From an uncultured Lachnospiraceae bacterium (GTDB taxonomy: Bacteria > Bacillota > Clostridia > Lachnospirales > Lachnospiraceae): 64,000 nucleotides of DNA. This document shows, piece by piece, positions 30,679-39,023 of this stretch (positions within the stretch are counted from its first letter, which is position 1; each line of letters opens with the position of its first letter). Under the pieces are notes generated by a model. It was not told the DNA's origin and searched no databases. It worked only from the letters and a program-made list of their open reading frames with translations. Location of the stretch: assembly GCA_944376125.1 (NCBI GenBank), contig CALWBQ010000050.1:39824-103823 (forward strand), written 5' to 3'. A program made the position numbers and the translations under genes.

Positions 30679-32559
30679 ATGTTTAAGGAACGTTCCAACA
30701 CTTACGAATCTTCATTTTTCTCCTACCGCCCCTTTCCCGCGGCAGATGACCGTCAGGCTTGGCAATCTCTCCCTGAGCCCCTGAAAACATCCCTGATACA
30801 AAAAGGGGAATCCTATCTCCATTTTTCCTTTCCGGAGCTTACAGCCGTTGATTACATGGATTATTTCCGGACCGGCAACCGGGAGCGCTACCAGGAACGT
30901 CTCTTCGCTAAACGGATCGCTTTAAACCATCTGGTTCTGGCGGAATGTACCGAGTACAAAGGCCGCTTCCTGGATGATATCGTAAACGGTATCTTTTCCA
31001 TCTGCGGCGAAGCCGGCTGGCAGCTCCCAGCCCACAATTCCTACATACGGGATACCCCGGCGCTCCCTCTGCCAGACGTCTCCCGCCCTGTCGTAGATCT
31101 GTTTGCCGCTGAAACTGGAGCAATCCTTGCCACAGTCTTTTATCTTCTCGGCGATGCACTGGATGCCTTCAGCCCGGCAATCCAGACTGCAATCCGGCAA
31201 AATGTAAACCTCAGGATCTTTACCCCCTACCTGAAAGAGCATTTCTGGTGGATGGGGGACGGCAAAAGCCACCTGAACAACTGGACATCCTGGTGCACCC
31301 AGAATGTCCTGCTGGCTGCCGCTTTTTTAAACCCCGACAGCCCCTCTTCCCCCGGCTCCCGCATGACAGCCATTTTTCAGAATGCCTGCCAGAGTCTGGA
31401 CTATTTTCTAGACGGATATGGAGAGGACGGCTGCTGCGATGAGGGCGCCCAGTATTACCGACATGCCGGCTTGACCCTATTTAATTGTATGGAAGTGCTG
31501 AACGGGCTGACCGGCGGATTCTTCTCTCCCCTTTTCCAGGAAGAAAAAATCCGCAATATTGCTTCCTATATTTTGAAGGTCCACGTCCACGATCAGTATT
31601 ACGTCAATTTTGCCGACTGCGCCCCCATAGCAGGCAGATGCAACGCCAGGGAATTTCTTTTTGGCAAACGGACCGGCCAGCCGTCCCTTATGACCTTCGC
31701 CGCCAAAGATTACCAAAGGAGCGAAGATCCTCTTCTCCAGGAAGAGCACAACCTTTTTTACCGCCTGCAGACAGTATTTACCCATCAGGAGATGCTGGAC
31801 TGGGATATTTCCCTTCCTATCCCTTATGAAGACTTATACTTTTCCAGCGCCGGACTGTTTATTGCCCGCGGCCGCCGCCTGTTCCTGGCAGTAAAAGCCG
31901 GCGGTAATGATGACAGCCACAATCACAATGACACCGGCAGTTTTACCATCTACAAAGACGGCCAGCCGCTCTTTATCGATGTGGGCGTGGAGACGTACAC
32001 TCAAAAAACTTTTTCGCCCAGACGTTACGAGATCTGGACCATGCAGTCCCGCTTTCACAATCTCCCCTCCTTCGGCGATGAATCCGGCATCACTGCCAGC
32101 GATGACATCCCGGAGAACGCCGGGGGAGTTATCCAGAAAGCTGGGCCTCAGTACCAGGCTGCTGGAACGGACGTCCATTTTGACGACAGCCTGTGCAGCA
32201 TCTCCATGGATATTGCCCCCGCTTATGGGGATCCCAGAATCCGCTCCTACCAGAGAGAAGTTTCCCTCCGCAAAAAATCCGGTGAGCAAATTGCCATCCA
32301 TGATCTCTACGACGGGAGTCTTTTGCCTGTGACGCTGTCGCTTATGACCTACCAGCAGCCATCCATCACCTTCCGCAGTGCTGCTGATGCCCTGATCGCA
32401 GTGGGAGAGCTGGGAATCTGCCGCATCACCGGCGCCTCCAGCATCACCGCAGAAAGGATCCCCATCAGAGATGCCCGTCTGCGGGGCACCTGGAAACATG
32501 ATCTGTACCGCTGTCTTGTGACCTTGGCCGGCAGTGAAATCTATCTGACCATCGAATAG
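30679..32559 (+). CDS. Heparinase II/III-family polysaccharide lyase (cytosolic)
   Basis: A 626-residue protein with no signal peptide. The N-terminal alpha/alpha toroid includes EHFWWMGDGKSHLNNWTSW and GAQYYRHAGL; the C-terminal beta domain has SHNHNDTGSFTIYKDG and RYEIWTMQSRFHNLPSF, the conserved signature of heparinase II/III (PL12/15/17/21-type lyases). These cleave uronate linkages by beta-elimination and give unsaturated ends, the substrate of the GH88 encoded nearby. AGGAGG precedes the ATG, 30 bases after the response regulator. The glycan (heparan, hyaluronan, alginate-like or other uronate polymer) cannot be fixed from sequence. Confidence 0.9.
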   Translation: MFKERSNTYESSFFSYRPFPAADDRQAWQSLPEPLKTSLIQKGESYLHFSFPELTAVDYMDYFRTGNRERYQERLFAKRIALNHLVLAECTEYKGRFLDDIVNGIFSICGEAGWQLPAHNSYIRDTPALPLPDVSRPVVDLFAAETGAILATVFYLLGDALDAFSPAIQTAIRQNVNLRIFTPYLKEHFWWMGDGKSHLNNWTSWCTQNVLLAAAFLNPDSPSSPGSRMTAIFQNACQSLDYFLDGYGEDGCCDEGAQYYRHAGLTLFNCMEVLNGLTGGFFSPLFQEEKIRNIASYILKVHVHDQYYVNFADCAPIAGRCNAREFLFGKRTGQPSLMTFAAKDYQRSEDPLLQEEHNLFYRLQTVFTHQEMLDWDISLPIPYEDLYFSSAGLFIARGRRLFLAVKAGGNDDSHNHNDTGSFTIYKDGQPLFIDVGVETYTQKTFSPRRYEIWTMQSRFHNLPSFGDESGITASDDIPENAGGVIQKAGPQYQAAGTDVHFDDSLCSISMDIAPAYGDPRIRSYQREVSLRKKSGEQIAIHDLYDGSLLPVTLSLMTYQQPSITFRSAADALIAVGELGICRITGASSITAERIPIRDARLRGTWKHDLYRCLVTLAGSEIYLTIE

Positions 32560-32584
32560 CAAGTAAAATTCCTATCAAAAATAG

Positions 32585-32646
32585 AATTCCCCGGAATCTG
32601 CGGCTCCTTCACCTGATCGGTTCACCAGCCATCGTTCCGGGGAATT
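32585..32646. terminator. Bidirectional terminator with a long loop
   Basis: Perfect 12-bp stem AATTCCCCGGAA / TTCCGGGGAATT (32585-32596 / 32635-32646) between the convergent lyase and fucO genes. The 38-base loop holds a smaller GGCT/AGCC pairing. Confidence 0.75.
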
Positions 32647-32690
32647 TCATTTTCATTTATACCATCAGACGGGTCACTTCCGTCTGAACC

Positions 32691-33836
32691 TTACATCAGC
32701 TTTCTGAAGAGTTCTTTCAAGTCTTCTACACAGGTATCTTTAGGATTGCCAGGGCGGCACGCATCAGCGTAAGCAGATTCTGCCAGGAAATCCAAGTCTT
32801 CCTCCTTCAGCGCTTCCAGTTTGGAAGGAATCCCTACATCCTCAGACAGCTTTCTGACTGCGTCTACTGCTGCTTTCCGGTACTCTTCCTGGGTCATAGC
32901 ATCTGTGCCTTCTACCCCCATAGCCTTAGCGATCTCTTTGTACTTCTCACCTGTACATTCAGCATTGTACTCCATCACAATCGGGAGCATCATAGCGCAT
33001 GCTACACCGTGAGGCGTATCGTACACAGCACCCAGAGTGTGGGCCATAGAGTGGGCAATTCCCAGTCCTACATTGGAGAATCCCATGCCGGCAATGTACT
33101 GGCCCAGAGCCATTCCTTCCCGGCCCTCTTTTGTGTTGGCCACTGCGCCTCTCAGGGACTTAGAAATGATCTCGATAGCCTTTAAGTGGAACATATCTGT
33201 CATCTCCCAGGCTGCCTTGGTAGTGTAGCCCTCGATCGCATGGGTCAGAGCATCCATACCGGTGGAGGCCGTCAGCCCCTTGGGCATGGAGGACATCAGA
33301 TCCGGGTCGACAATGGCCACAACCGGCATGTCATGCGGGTCTACACATACAAATTTTCTCTTTCTCTCCACATCTGTAATGACATAGTTGATAGTAACTT
33401 CTGCTGCTGTACCTGCTGTGGTGGGAACAGCAATGATCGGTACGCAGGGTTTCTTGGTGGGAGCTGTTCCCTCCAGGCTCCGGACATCCTCAAATTCCGG
33501 ATTGGCGATAATGATGCCGATAGCCTTTGCGGTGTCCATAGAAGAGCCGCCGCCGATGGCAACAATGTAATCAGCTCCGGACTTCTTAAATGCCTCTACC
33601 CCGTGCTTTACATTCTCGATGGTCGGGTTTGCCTTAATATCGGAATAGATCTCATAAGCCAGCCCGGCCTCATCCAGCACATCCGTCACCTTTGCTGTAA
33701 CGCCGAATTTGATCAGATCCGGATCAGAACACACAAATGCCTTCTTAAATGCACGGGCCTTTGCCTCGTTTGCGATCTCTTTAACCGCTCCGGCTCCATG
33801 GTACGAAGTTTCGTTCAACATTATCCTGTTTGCCAT
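32691..33836 (-). CDS. fucO: Iron-containing alcohol dehydrogenase, lactaldehyde reductase type
   Basis: A 381-residue group III alcohol dehydrogenase, NAD(H)-dependent and cytosolic. NAD site GGGSSMDTAKAIG, and VPTTAGTAAEVTINYVITD and RKFVCVDPHD are near-identical to E. coli FucO as I recall it. Metal ligands are Asp and His in GMDALTHAIEGY and two His in GIAHSMAHTLGAVYDTPHG. Reduces lactaldehyde from deoxyhexoses to 1,2-propanediol, or other short aldehydes. A near-perfect Rex operator lies upstream at 33908-33925, which suggests control by the NADH/NAD ratio. It could also be a 1,3-propanediol or butanol dehydrogenase. Confidence 0.9.
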   Translation of the reverse strand: MANRIMLNETSYHGAGAVKEIANEAKARAFKKAFVCSDPDLIKFGVTAKVTDVLDEAGLAYEIYSDIKANPTIENVKHGVEAFKKSGADYIVAIGGGSSMDTAKAIGIIIANPEFEDVRSLEGTAPTKKPCVPIIAVPTTAGTAAEVTINYVITDVERKRKFVCVDPHDMPVVAIVDPDLMSSMPKGLTASTGMDALTHAIEGYTTKAAWEMTDMFHLKAIEIISKSLRGAVANTKEGREGMALGQYIAGMGFSNVGLGIAHSMAHTLGAVYDTPHGVACAMMLPIVMEYNAECTGEKYKEIAKAMGVEGTDAMTQEEYRKAAVDAVRKLSEDVGIPSKLEALKEEDLDFLAESAYADACRPGNPKDTCVEDLKELFRKLM

Positions 33837-33907
33837 AGCTGTAATCTCCTTTTCTTTCTAAAAATAATAGCTTGGATGGAACTGATTTCGTCCGTCTCAT
33901 CCTGTTC

Positions 33908-33925
33908 TTGTTATTATTTTAACAA
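33908..33925. promoter_or_regulatory. Rex (redox-sensing repressor) operator upstream of fucO
   Basis: TTGTTATTATTTTAACAA matches the clostridial Rex consensus TTGTTAA-N4-TTAACAA at 13 of 14 defined positions. On the minus strand it contains a TAAAAT that can serve as the -10 box of fucO, so bound Rex would block transcription when NADH is low. Lies about 72 bases upstream of the fucO start. Confidence 0.7.
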
Positions 33926-33991
33926 CTTCTTTCAGAAAAAGAAAGTTACAGATTTCCGTCTTTGTCACTTTTCGCCTAAAGAAGTTTCAGC

Positions 33992-34534
33992 TCAGCAAAC
34001 AGCCGGCTCACCGGCTCCGGCATGGCGTCCACCAGCAGGCGGGCCATCTCCTCCGGCGTCTTTTTCATCCCCCCCCAGAACCCATTTTACTGTCATATAG
34101 ATAGAGCCTCGGCAGTACATCTCCAGCAGGAAACGCATCTCCTCCTCCGGCTCTCTCCTCGTCTTCTCCTTGATCAGATTCAGGTAGAATGAAAGAATCA
34201 GTTCAAAATCGTGCTCTTTCAGGGAATTGTGGTCATCCGAGCGGAAGGCCCCGGCGAAAAATATCCGTTCTTCCCGGATATAGTCAAACTTTCTGACCAG
34301 GCCCTCGTAGACCGTCTTTCCCTCCCCCATATGGGCAAAGGATTCCATCAGAAGTTTGTCGAAATACCAGTTGATCAGGTCATATTTGTCCTGAAAATTC
34401 CGGTAAAAGGTCTGCCTGGTGGTATCACAGGTCTCCACGATCTCCCGGATCGTAATTTTATCTACCGGGGTCGTTTTCATACATTCTTTTACCGCCTGAG
34501 CCAGGCGGTACTTCATCGTCTCCTGTTTCTTCAT
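33992..34534 (-). CDS. TetR/AcrR-family regulator (DhaS-like), C-terminus frameshifted at a poly-G tract
   Basis: A TetR-type helix-turn-helix at the N-terminus (DKITIREIVETCDTTRQTFYRNFQDKYDLINWYFDKLL) with a short ligand domain, as in DhaS/YxaF-like regulators. Read as given, it is 180 residues and ends in a Gly/Ala-rich tail unlike the family. The cause is a run of eight G (minus strand; C at 34069-34076). With seven G the frame continues MKKTPEEMARLLVDAMPEP... and stops at 33976, restoring a normal C-terminus. ATG 34534 follows GGGAGGGG. A palindromic candidate operator lies just upstream, and fucO is the next gene. Confidence 0.8.
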   Translation of the reverse strand: MKKQETMKYRLAQAVKECMKTTPVDKITIREIVETCDTTRQTFYRNFQDKYDLINWYFDKLLMESFAHMGEGKTVYEGLVRKFDYIREERIFFAGAFRSDDHNSLKEHDFELILSFYLNLIKEKTRREPEEEMRFLLEMYCRGSIYMTVKWVLGGDEKDAGGDGPPAGGRHAGAGEPAVC

Positions 34535-34555
34535 TGTCCCCTCCCGTCGCTGAGC

Positions 34556-34609
34556 GCCAGTGTACCTGGGCATCACCCCTCAGCCCGTATACACTGGCAC
34601 TCTTATCAT
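34556..34609 (-). promoter_or_regulatory. Promoter/operator region of the TetR-family gene
   Basis: A -10-like TATGAT (about 34604-34609, minus strand) is followed by the inverted repeat GCCAGTGTA / TACACTGGC (34556-34564 / 34590-34598) in the leader. The arms are 25 bases apart, which could be two half-sites for autorepression or an mRNA hairpin. Confidence 0.45.
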
Positions 34610-34652
34610 AACACAAAAACCGGCGGGAAGGGAAGCCGCTTTAAAAATTCCC

Positions 34653-36032
34653 TCACGGAAGTATAGACGCCGCAGATTCCGTCAGCTGACTGACAGCCGT
34701 GTCAATGTCTTCGTCCCCCACTGTGATGGCCTGGGCAAACGCGCACAGTTCCAGATTGAAGTTGGAAAGGCCGGTAAACAGCGGCAGCGGCTTTGAATTT
34801 TCAACTGTCCCCTGGGCTCCCGTCAGGATAGCATTATTCCTGACACTTTCCATATCCTCCATGGATTTCTTCGCCGGGAACCAGGGAGCGATCTCTATGT
34901 AGTCGTTCATCACCTCAGGAGAAATCACGTATTGGATAAAAGTTTTCAGCGCTTCCCTCTGCTGCTCCCCGTTGTCAATCCCCACAAAGCAGTGGGACTG
35001 GAGAGTAGAGGCTCCATTTCCATCGCCGCCTTTCAGCGGGACTGCCGCCGCCGCGAAATCCTCTGCCTCGGGATTGATGGAGAGGACTCCGTTCATTCCC
35101 CCCGACTTGTCGTAATACATCGCCAGCTGTCCCAGGGCGAACAGATTCCGCAGATCCTTCGGCTTTGCGTTCTGCGGGTTGTACCCCTTCTCATCCAACA
35201 GCTGTAGCATCTCCGCAGCCTGCCGGAAACCGTCATTGTCAATGGACAGGCTGCCGTTTTCATCCAGAACCTGGCCGCCAAAGTTTGCCACAAAAGCCTG
35301 GGTATAGGAACCAATCTCGATGGTTGATGCGGTCGGCTCACCAAAGGCATAGATCTTATTGCCATCATCGGTTGTCAGCTGTGACAGCGCCTCCGCCATC
35401 TCCAGCATCTCATCGTAGGTCGTCGGCGGCTTATCCGGGTCCAGCCCGGCCTTTTCAAATAAGTCCTTATTGTAGAACAAAATAAACGGAGATACATACA
35501 GCGGAGCCCCATACAGATTTCCGTCCATGGTGTGGGCCTCCAGAATGTTGGGATAGTAATCATCCAGAAAATCCTGATCCAGAACATCATCCAGCGGCAT
35601 AGCCAGGCCGGCGTCCACCAAGTCCGGTATCCATGTCAGCTCGCTGAACACACAGTCCACCCGGTCACCGCCCCCGGCCATATTGATGACCTGACTCAAG
35701 ATCTCTGCATAAGGAGCTGTAATCCACTCGATCGTAATGTTGGGATATTCAGCCTCAAACCCCTCCTTCACGCCTTCCCAAAATACATCATACCCCTTTT
35801 CCAGGACTGCATAGTTGGCAATTTTCAGGGTAATCGGATCCCCCGGAGCATCGCTCTCTGCCCCTGCCTCAGTCTCCTCCTTTGCTGTCTCCGCGGCCGT
35901 CTCCGTAGATACTTCCGAGGCCGCTTCTGTGGACACCTGGGCGGTCCCGCCTCCGCCAGTCCCTGATGAGCATGCCGTACCCACGAGCATTACCCCCGCC
36001 ATCACTGCTGCCGTCAACTGTCTTTTCTTCAT
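34653..36032 (-). CDS. Extracellular sugar-binding lipoprotein (orphan CUT1 type)
   Basis: A 459-residue lipoprotein: signal peptide with lipobox GTAC (Cys 21), low-complexity Thr/Glu linker to ~residue 50, then a type 1 solute-binding domain (LKIANYAVLEKGYDVFWEGVKEGFEAEYPNITIEWITAPY, and NLYGAPLYVSPFILFYNKDLFEKAGLD). GAAGGAGAAGG precedes the ATG. No permease genes are adjacent; it may use the permeases at 23-25 kb or others. It follows the AGE-family epimerase gene on the same strand (66 bases), with a weak own promoter (TATAAT at 36061-36066). Confidence 0.9.
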   Translation of the reverse strand: MKKRQLTAAVMAGVMLVGTACSSGTGGGGTAQVSTEAASEVSTETAAETAKEETEAGAESDAPGDPITLKIANYAVLEKGYDVFWEGVKEGFEAEYPNITIEWITAPYAEILSQVINMAGGGDRVDCVFSELTWIPDLVDAGLAMPLDDVLDQDFLDDYYPNILEAHTMDGNLYGAPLYVSPFILFYNKDLFEKAGLDPDKPPTTYDEMLEMAEALSQLTTDDGNKIYAFGEPTASTIEIGSYTQAFVANFGGQVLDENGSLSIDNDGFRQAAEMLQLLDEKGYNPQNAKPKDLRNLFALGQLAMYYDKSGGMNGVLSINPEAEDFAAAAVPLKGGDGNGASTLQSHCFVGIDNGEQQREALKTFIQYVISPEVMNDYIEIAPWFPAKKSMEDMESVRNNAILTGAQGTVENSKPLPLFTGLSNFNLELCAFAQAITVGDEDIDTAVSQLTESAASILP

Positions 36033-36098
36033 CTTCCTTCTCCTTTCATCAGTTGATTTTATTATAATGATTAGGCAGAAAACCTATCATTTTCCTAT

Positions 36099-37295
36099 TT
36101 AGCCCGCCTGGCGGGAACAGGAGGCAAACAGAAGACTGAGCCTGAGCAGAGCCCGCGGAACGTGAAAGGCTGCTCTGTGCTTCCCTCCTTTATTGTCTCT
36201 AATCACATTTCCAGACCGATCGATCAGCGGGTACCAGTCTCCCCCTTCCCGAGGTCTGAAAAAACGCTCGCAGAAATTGTGAAGTTCCCGGTAATTCGCC
36301 GCATCCCTGTCGTTTTCTCCTAAAACGGCTGCCAGGGCAAGGGCATACAGTCCTTCACAGTTGACCCAGTCAATCTTATCCCGGCTTCTGCCGTCAGGCA
36401 TTTTATAATCGAACTCGCCGAGAACGCCTCCCCGCTCACGGTCCAGAGATACCTCCGCCGTCTTTCTGATTATGTCCAGGGCCCGGTCCATATCTTCACC
36501 GCATTCCCCGTCCTTCATAAACTCATCCAGACAGAAGGCCATACCCTCAAAAATGTGGCCGGGATTAACGATCCTCCCCTCCGGCGTGTCCCAGACACGC
36601 CCGTCCTCCCTCAGGCTTTCCAGCAAAAAGCCGCTTTCATTCTCCCCGAAAAAGTGCAGCACCTTATCAATGCACTGATCCAGGAAGGGCCTGACCCTCT
36701 CACGCCCCAGAGCCCGGCCTGCCACGCTGACTGCATTGACGGCTATCATATAAGGAGAATGGCGGCAGATTCCTTCTCTCCAAACATGAGGCATAAGATC
36801 TCTGAAATCCGGATCCTCTATATTCTGCTTTATACTCTCAAAGGTTTCCTCTATCAACGGCAGATCCCCCATGGCGCCGGATGCCTCCGCATACTGAGAC
36901 AAGGCCATCAATACAAATAGATCCGTAAAAATGGAGCATGGCCCTTCTTCCACATTCTTTCCGTCTTCTGACAGCCTATAATTCCATCTCCCGTTTCCGG
37001 CATAAGCGTATTTTACGAGAAAATCTCTCCCAACTTTTGCTGTAGAAAGCCATTTTTCGTTTTGGTCTGCCATCTGATACACCGCTGCAAACATATAGGT
37101 CTGCCTTGCCTGAGCCCATATATTTTTTTCATGGGAGCGTAGTTTCCAATTTCCCCCAAAATCAGTATCAAATCCCCCATGCTCAGGGTCAATCGTATGC
37201 TCTCCCCACTCTTCCATAATTTCCATCAGCCAGCTCCGATATTGCTCGGAACATTTTTTTGCCTCATCCCTGGTTATCGTTCCTTCTCTTTTCAT
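36099..37295 (-). CDS. AGE-family sugar epimerase/isomerase
   Basis: A 398-residue (alpha/alpha)6 barrel of the N-acylglucosamine 2-epimerase/cellobiose 2-epimerase/mannose isomerase family. ARQTYMFAAVYQMA, DLFVLMALSQYAEASG, NPGHIFEGMAFCLDEF and KIDWVNCEGLYALALA carry the conserved Arg, His, Glu and Trp of the active site. Cytosolic. Probably converts a sugar released from the imported oligosaccharide; specificity cannot be read. Own promoter at 37476-37504 with a palindrome at the start site. Confidence 0.85.
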   Translation of the reverse strand: MKREGTITRDEAKKCSEQYRSWLMEIMEEWGEHTIDPEHGGFDTDFGGNWKLRSHEKNIWAQARQTYMFAAVYQMADQNEKWLSTAKVGRDFLVKYAYAGNGRWNYRLSEDGKNVEEGPCSIFTDLFVLMALSQYAEASGAMGDLPLIEETFESIKQNIEDPDFRDLMPHVWREGICRHSPYMIAVNAVSVAGRALGRERVRPFLDQCIDKVLHFFGENESGFLLESLREDGRVWDTPEGRIVNPGHIFEGMAFCLDEFMKDGECGEDMDRALDIIRKTAEVSLDRERGGVLGEFDYKMPDGRSRDKIDWVNCEGLYALALAAVLGENDRDAANYRELHNFCERFFRPREGGDWYPLIDRSGNVIRDNKGGKHRAAFHVPRALLRLSLLFASCSRQAG

Positions 37296-37636
37296 TTTCT
37301 CCCTCTCCCACGCATATCAACACGTGTGTACATTGCCTGAACCGCCTTGCTTCTGATTGTTTTTTCTCTCCTCCTTATATATTTATTTCTTCTATATTAC
37401 AGCTAAATATTAACGCCTTCTATATTTTCTGTAAATTTAAAAAATTATTTATATAAACACCTGTGTATGTCTATTATTTTACTACTTTTATTCTATATTG
37501 TCAATTATTTTCAAACTATTTTGTTTTTAGCTTGACATCCCTTTAAAATCCGCTATGATTAACCTGTATACCTTATTTCCTGCCTCAAATCTTCCGGCAG
37601 GATTTTATGAATTTTGTAATCAAGAAAGGATTTCCA
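37296..37636. promoter_or_regulatory. Divergent control region between the epimerase and methyltransferase genes
   Basis: A 341-base AT-rich gap without a gene. Minus-strand promoter for the epimerase: TTGACA (37499-37504), 17, TAAAAT (37476-37481). Plus-strand promoter for the methyltransferase: TTGACA (37532-37537), 16, TATGAT (37554-37559). Two palindromes of form ACAC-NN-GTGT lie at 37457-37466 (on the epimerase start site) and 37320-37329. The epimerase leader is long (~170 bases). Confidence 0.65.
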
Positions 37637-38839
37637 ATGAATACATCTGTTGTTCACGTAAGAAAAGGTGGTGCCCGCTCCCTGAAGGCAGGCGGCGCAT
37701 GGATCTATGACAATGAAATCGAGGCCATTTCCGGTTCTTTTGAGGATGGGGATCTGGTATCTGTAGAAGATTTCGACGGCTATCCTCTGGGACAGGGATT
37801 CATCAACACCAAATCAAAAATCACGGTGCGGATGCTGTCCAGAAAAAAAGACGCCGTAATTGATGGGGATTTCATTGAAATGAGAGTTCGAAATGCCTGG
37901 GAATACCGGAAAGCCACTGTCGATACCTCCAGCTGCCGGCTGATCTTCGGGGAAGCCGATTTTCTCCCCGGCATTGTTATCGACAAATTTTCCGATGTCC
38001 TGGTTGTAGAGTCCCTGGCCCTGGGCATTGACCGTTTAAAGCCTCTGATCCTTGAGAAACTGAAAAAAGTCCTGGCGGAGGATGGGATCCATATCCGCGG
38101 AATCTACGAGAGGAGCGATGCCAAAGTCCGTCTCCAGGAGGGAATGGAGCGGTTTAAAGGTTTTATCGGGGACCCTTTTGACACGAAGGTAGAGATTACA
38201 GAAAATGGCGTCCGTTATATGGTCGATGTGAAGGACGGTCAGAAAACAGGCTTCTTCCTGGACCAGAAATATAATCGGCTGGCGATCCAGAGGCTGTGTC
38301 CCGGCAAAAAGGTTCTGGACTGCTTTACCCACACCGGATCCTTCGCTTTAAATGCCGGCATCGCAGGGGCCGCCTCCGTCCTCGGCGTGGACGCCTCTGA
38401 GCTGGGCGTCGCTCAGGCCCGGGAAAACGCTGAACTGAACGGCCTCTCCGACCGTGTCTCCTTCCTCTGCGCCGACGTATTTGACCTGCTCCCGGATCTG
38501 GAAAAGAAAGGAGAATCCTTTGACGTAGTGATCCTGGATCCCCCGGCCTTCACCAAATCCCGCAGTTCCATAAAGAACGCGGTAAAGGGCTACCGGGAAA
38601 TCAATCTGCGGGGCATGAAGCTGGTAAAGGACGGCGGCTATCTGGCCACCTGCTCCTGCTCCCACTTTATGGATCCGGAGCTGTTCTCCAAGACTCTGCG
38701 GGAGGCCGCAGCCGGAGCCCACAAGCGTCTCCGCCAGGTCGAGTACCGCACCCAGGCGGCCGACCACCCCATCCTCTGGGCGGCAGATGAATCTTATTAT
38801 CTGAAGTTTTTTATTTTCCAGGTTGTAAATGAAAAATAG
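37637..38839 (+). CDS. Class I SAM-dependent rRNA (cytosine) methyltransferase, RlmI/YccW-like
   Basis: A 400-residue enzyme. N-terminal PUA domain (VRKGGARSLKAGGAWIYDNEI), a central EEHEE-type domain, and a Rossmann methyltransferase with SAM motif VLDCFTHTGSFALNAG, acidic VLGVDASELGV, catalytic VVILDPPAFTKSR and LATCSCSHFMDPELF with the nucleophilic Cys. RlmI methylates C1962 of 23S rRNA; the exact base here is inferred by family. ATG 37637 is behind AAAGGA; an upstream in-frame ATG at 37607 is less likely. Confidence 0.9.
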   Translation: MNTSVVHVRKGGARSLKAGGAWIYDNEIEAISGSFEDGDLVSVEDFDGYPLGQGFINTKSKITVRMLSRKKDAVIDGDFIEMRVRNAWEYRKATVDTSSCRLIFGEADFLPGIVIDKFSDVLVVESLALGIDRLKPLILEKLKKVLAEDGIHIRGIYERSDAKVRLQEGMERFKGFIGDPFDTKVEITENGVRYMVDVKDGQKTGFFLDQKYNRLAIQRLCPGKKVLDCFTHTGSFALNAGIAGAASVLGVDASELGVAQARENAELNGLSDRVSFLCADVFDLLPDLEKKGESFDVVILDPPAFTKSRSSIKNAVKGYREINLRGMKLVKDGGYLATCSCSHFMDPELFSKTLREAAAGAHKRLRQVEYRTQAADHPILWAADESYYLKFFIFQVVNEK

Positions 38840-38849
38840 AATTTCTTAA

Positions 38850-39016
38850 AACAAAGAGTTCCGTTTTCGGAACTCCCGCGCCGAGCGCGGCCGCTTTACC
38901 GGCAAATTTCCACTTCGCGCGAGCGCGCATCCCGCGGAACGTTTTTGTTCCATAGGGAACGCAGTTTTCTATCGAACAAAAACGGGATATTCCGAGATGC
39001 ACTTGGAATATCCCGC
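38850..39016. repeat. GC-rich nested inverted-repeat intergenic element
   Basis: Several perfect palindromes are packed into 165 bases after the methyltransferase: GAGTTCCG/CGGAACTC around TTTT (38856-38875), CGTTTTTGTTC/GAACAAAAACG (38940-38950 / 38974-38984) and CGGGATATTCC/GGAATATCCCG (38983-38993 / 39005-39015), plus a CGCGCGAGCGCGC core. The last stem can terminate either strand. The base composition differs sharply from the flanks. Looks like a dispersed REP-type element rather than a gene, although a 63-codon minus-strand frame crosses it. A related, degenerate copy occurs at 63404-63463. Confidence 0.55.
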
Positions 39017-39023
39017 ACTTACA

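Noticed and set aside
38811..39002. A 63-codon minus-strand frame in the palindromic element
   Set aside because: It lies over nested inverted repeats, ends within the methyltransferase gene and has no ribosome site; repeat DNA explains it better.
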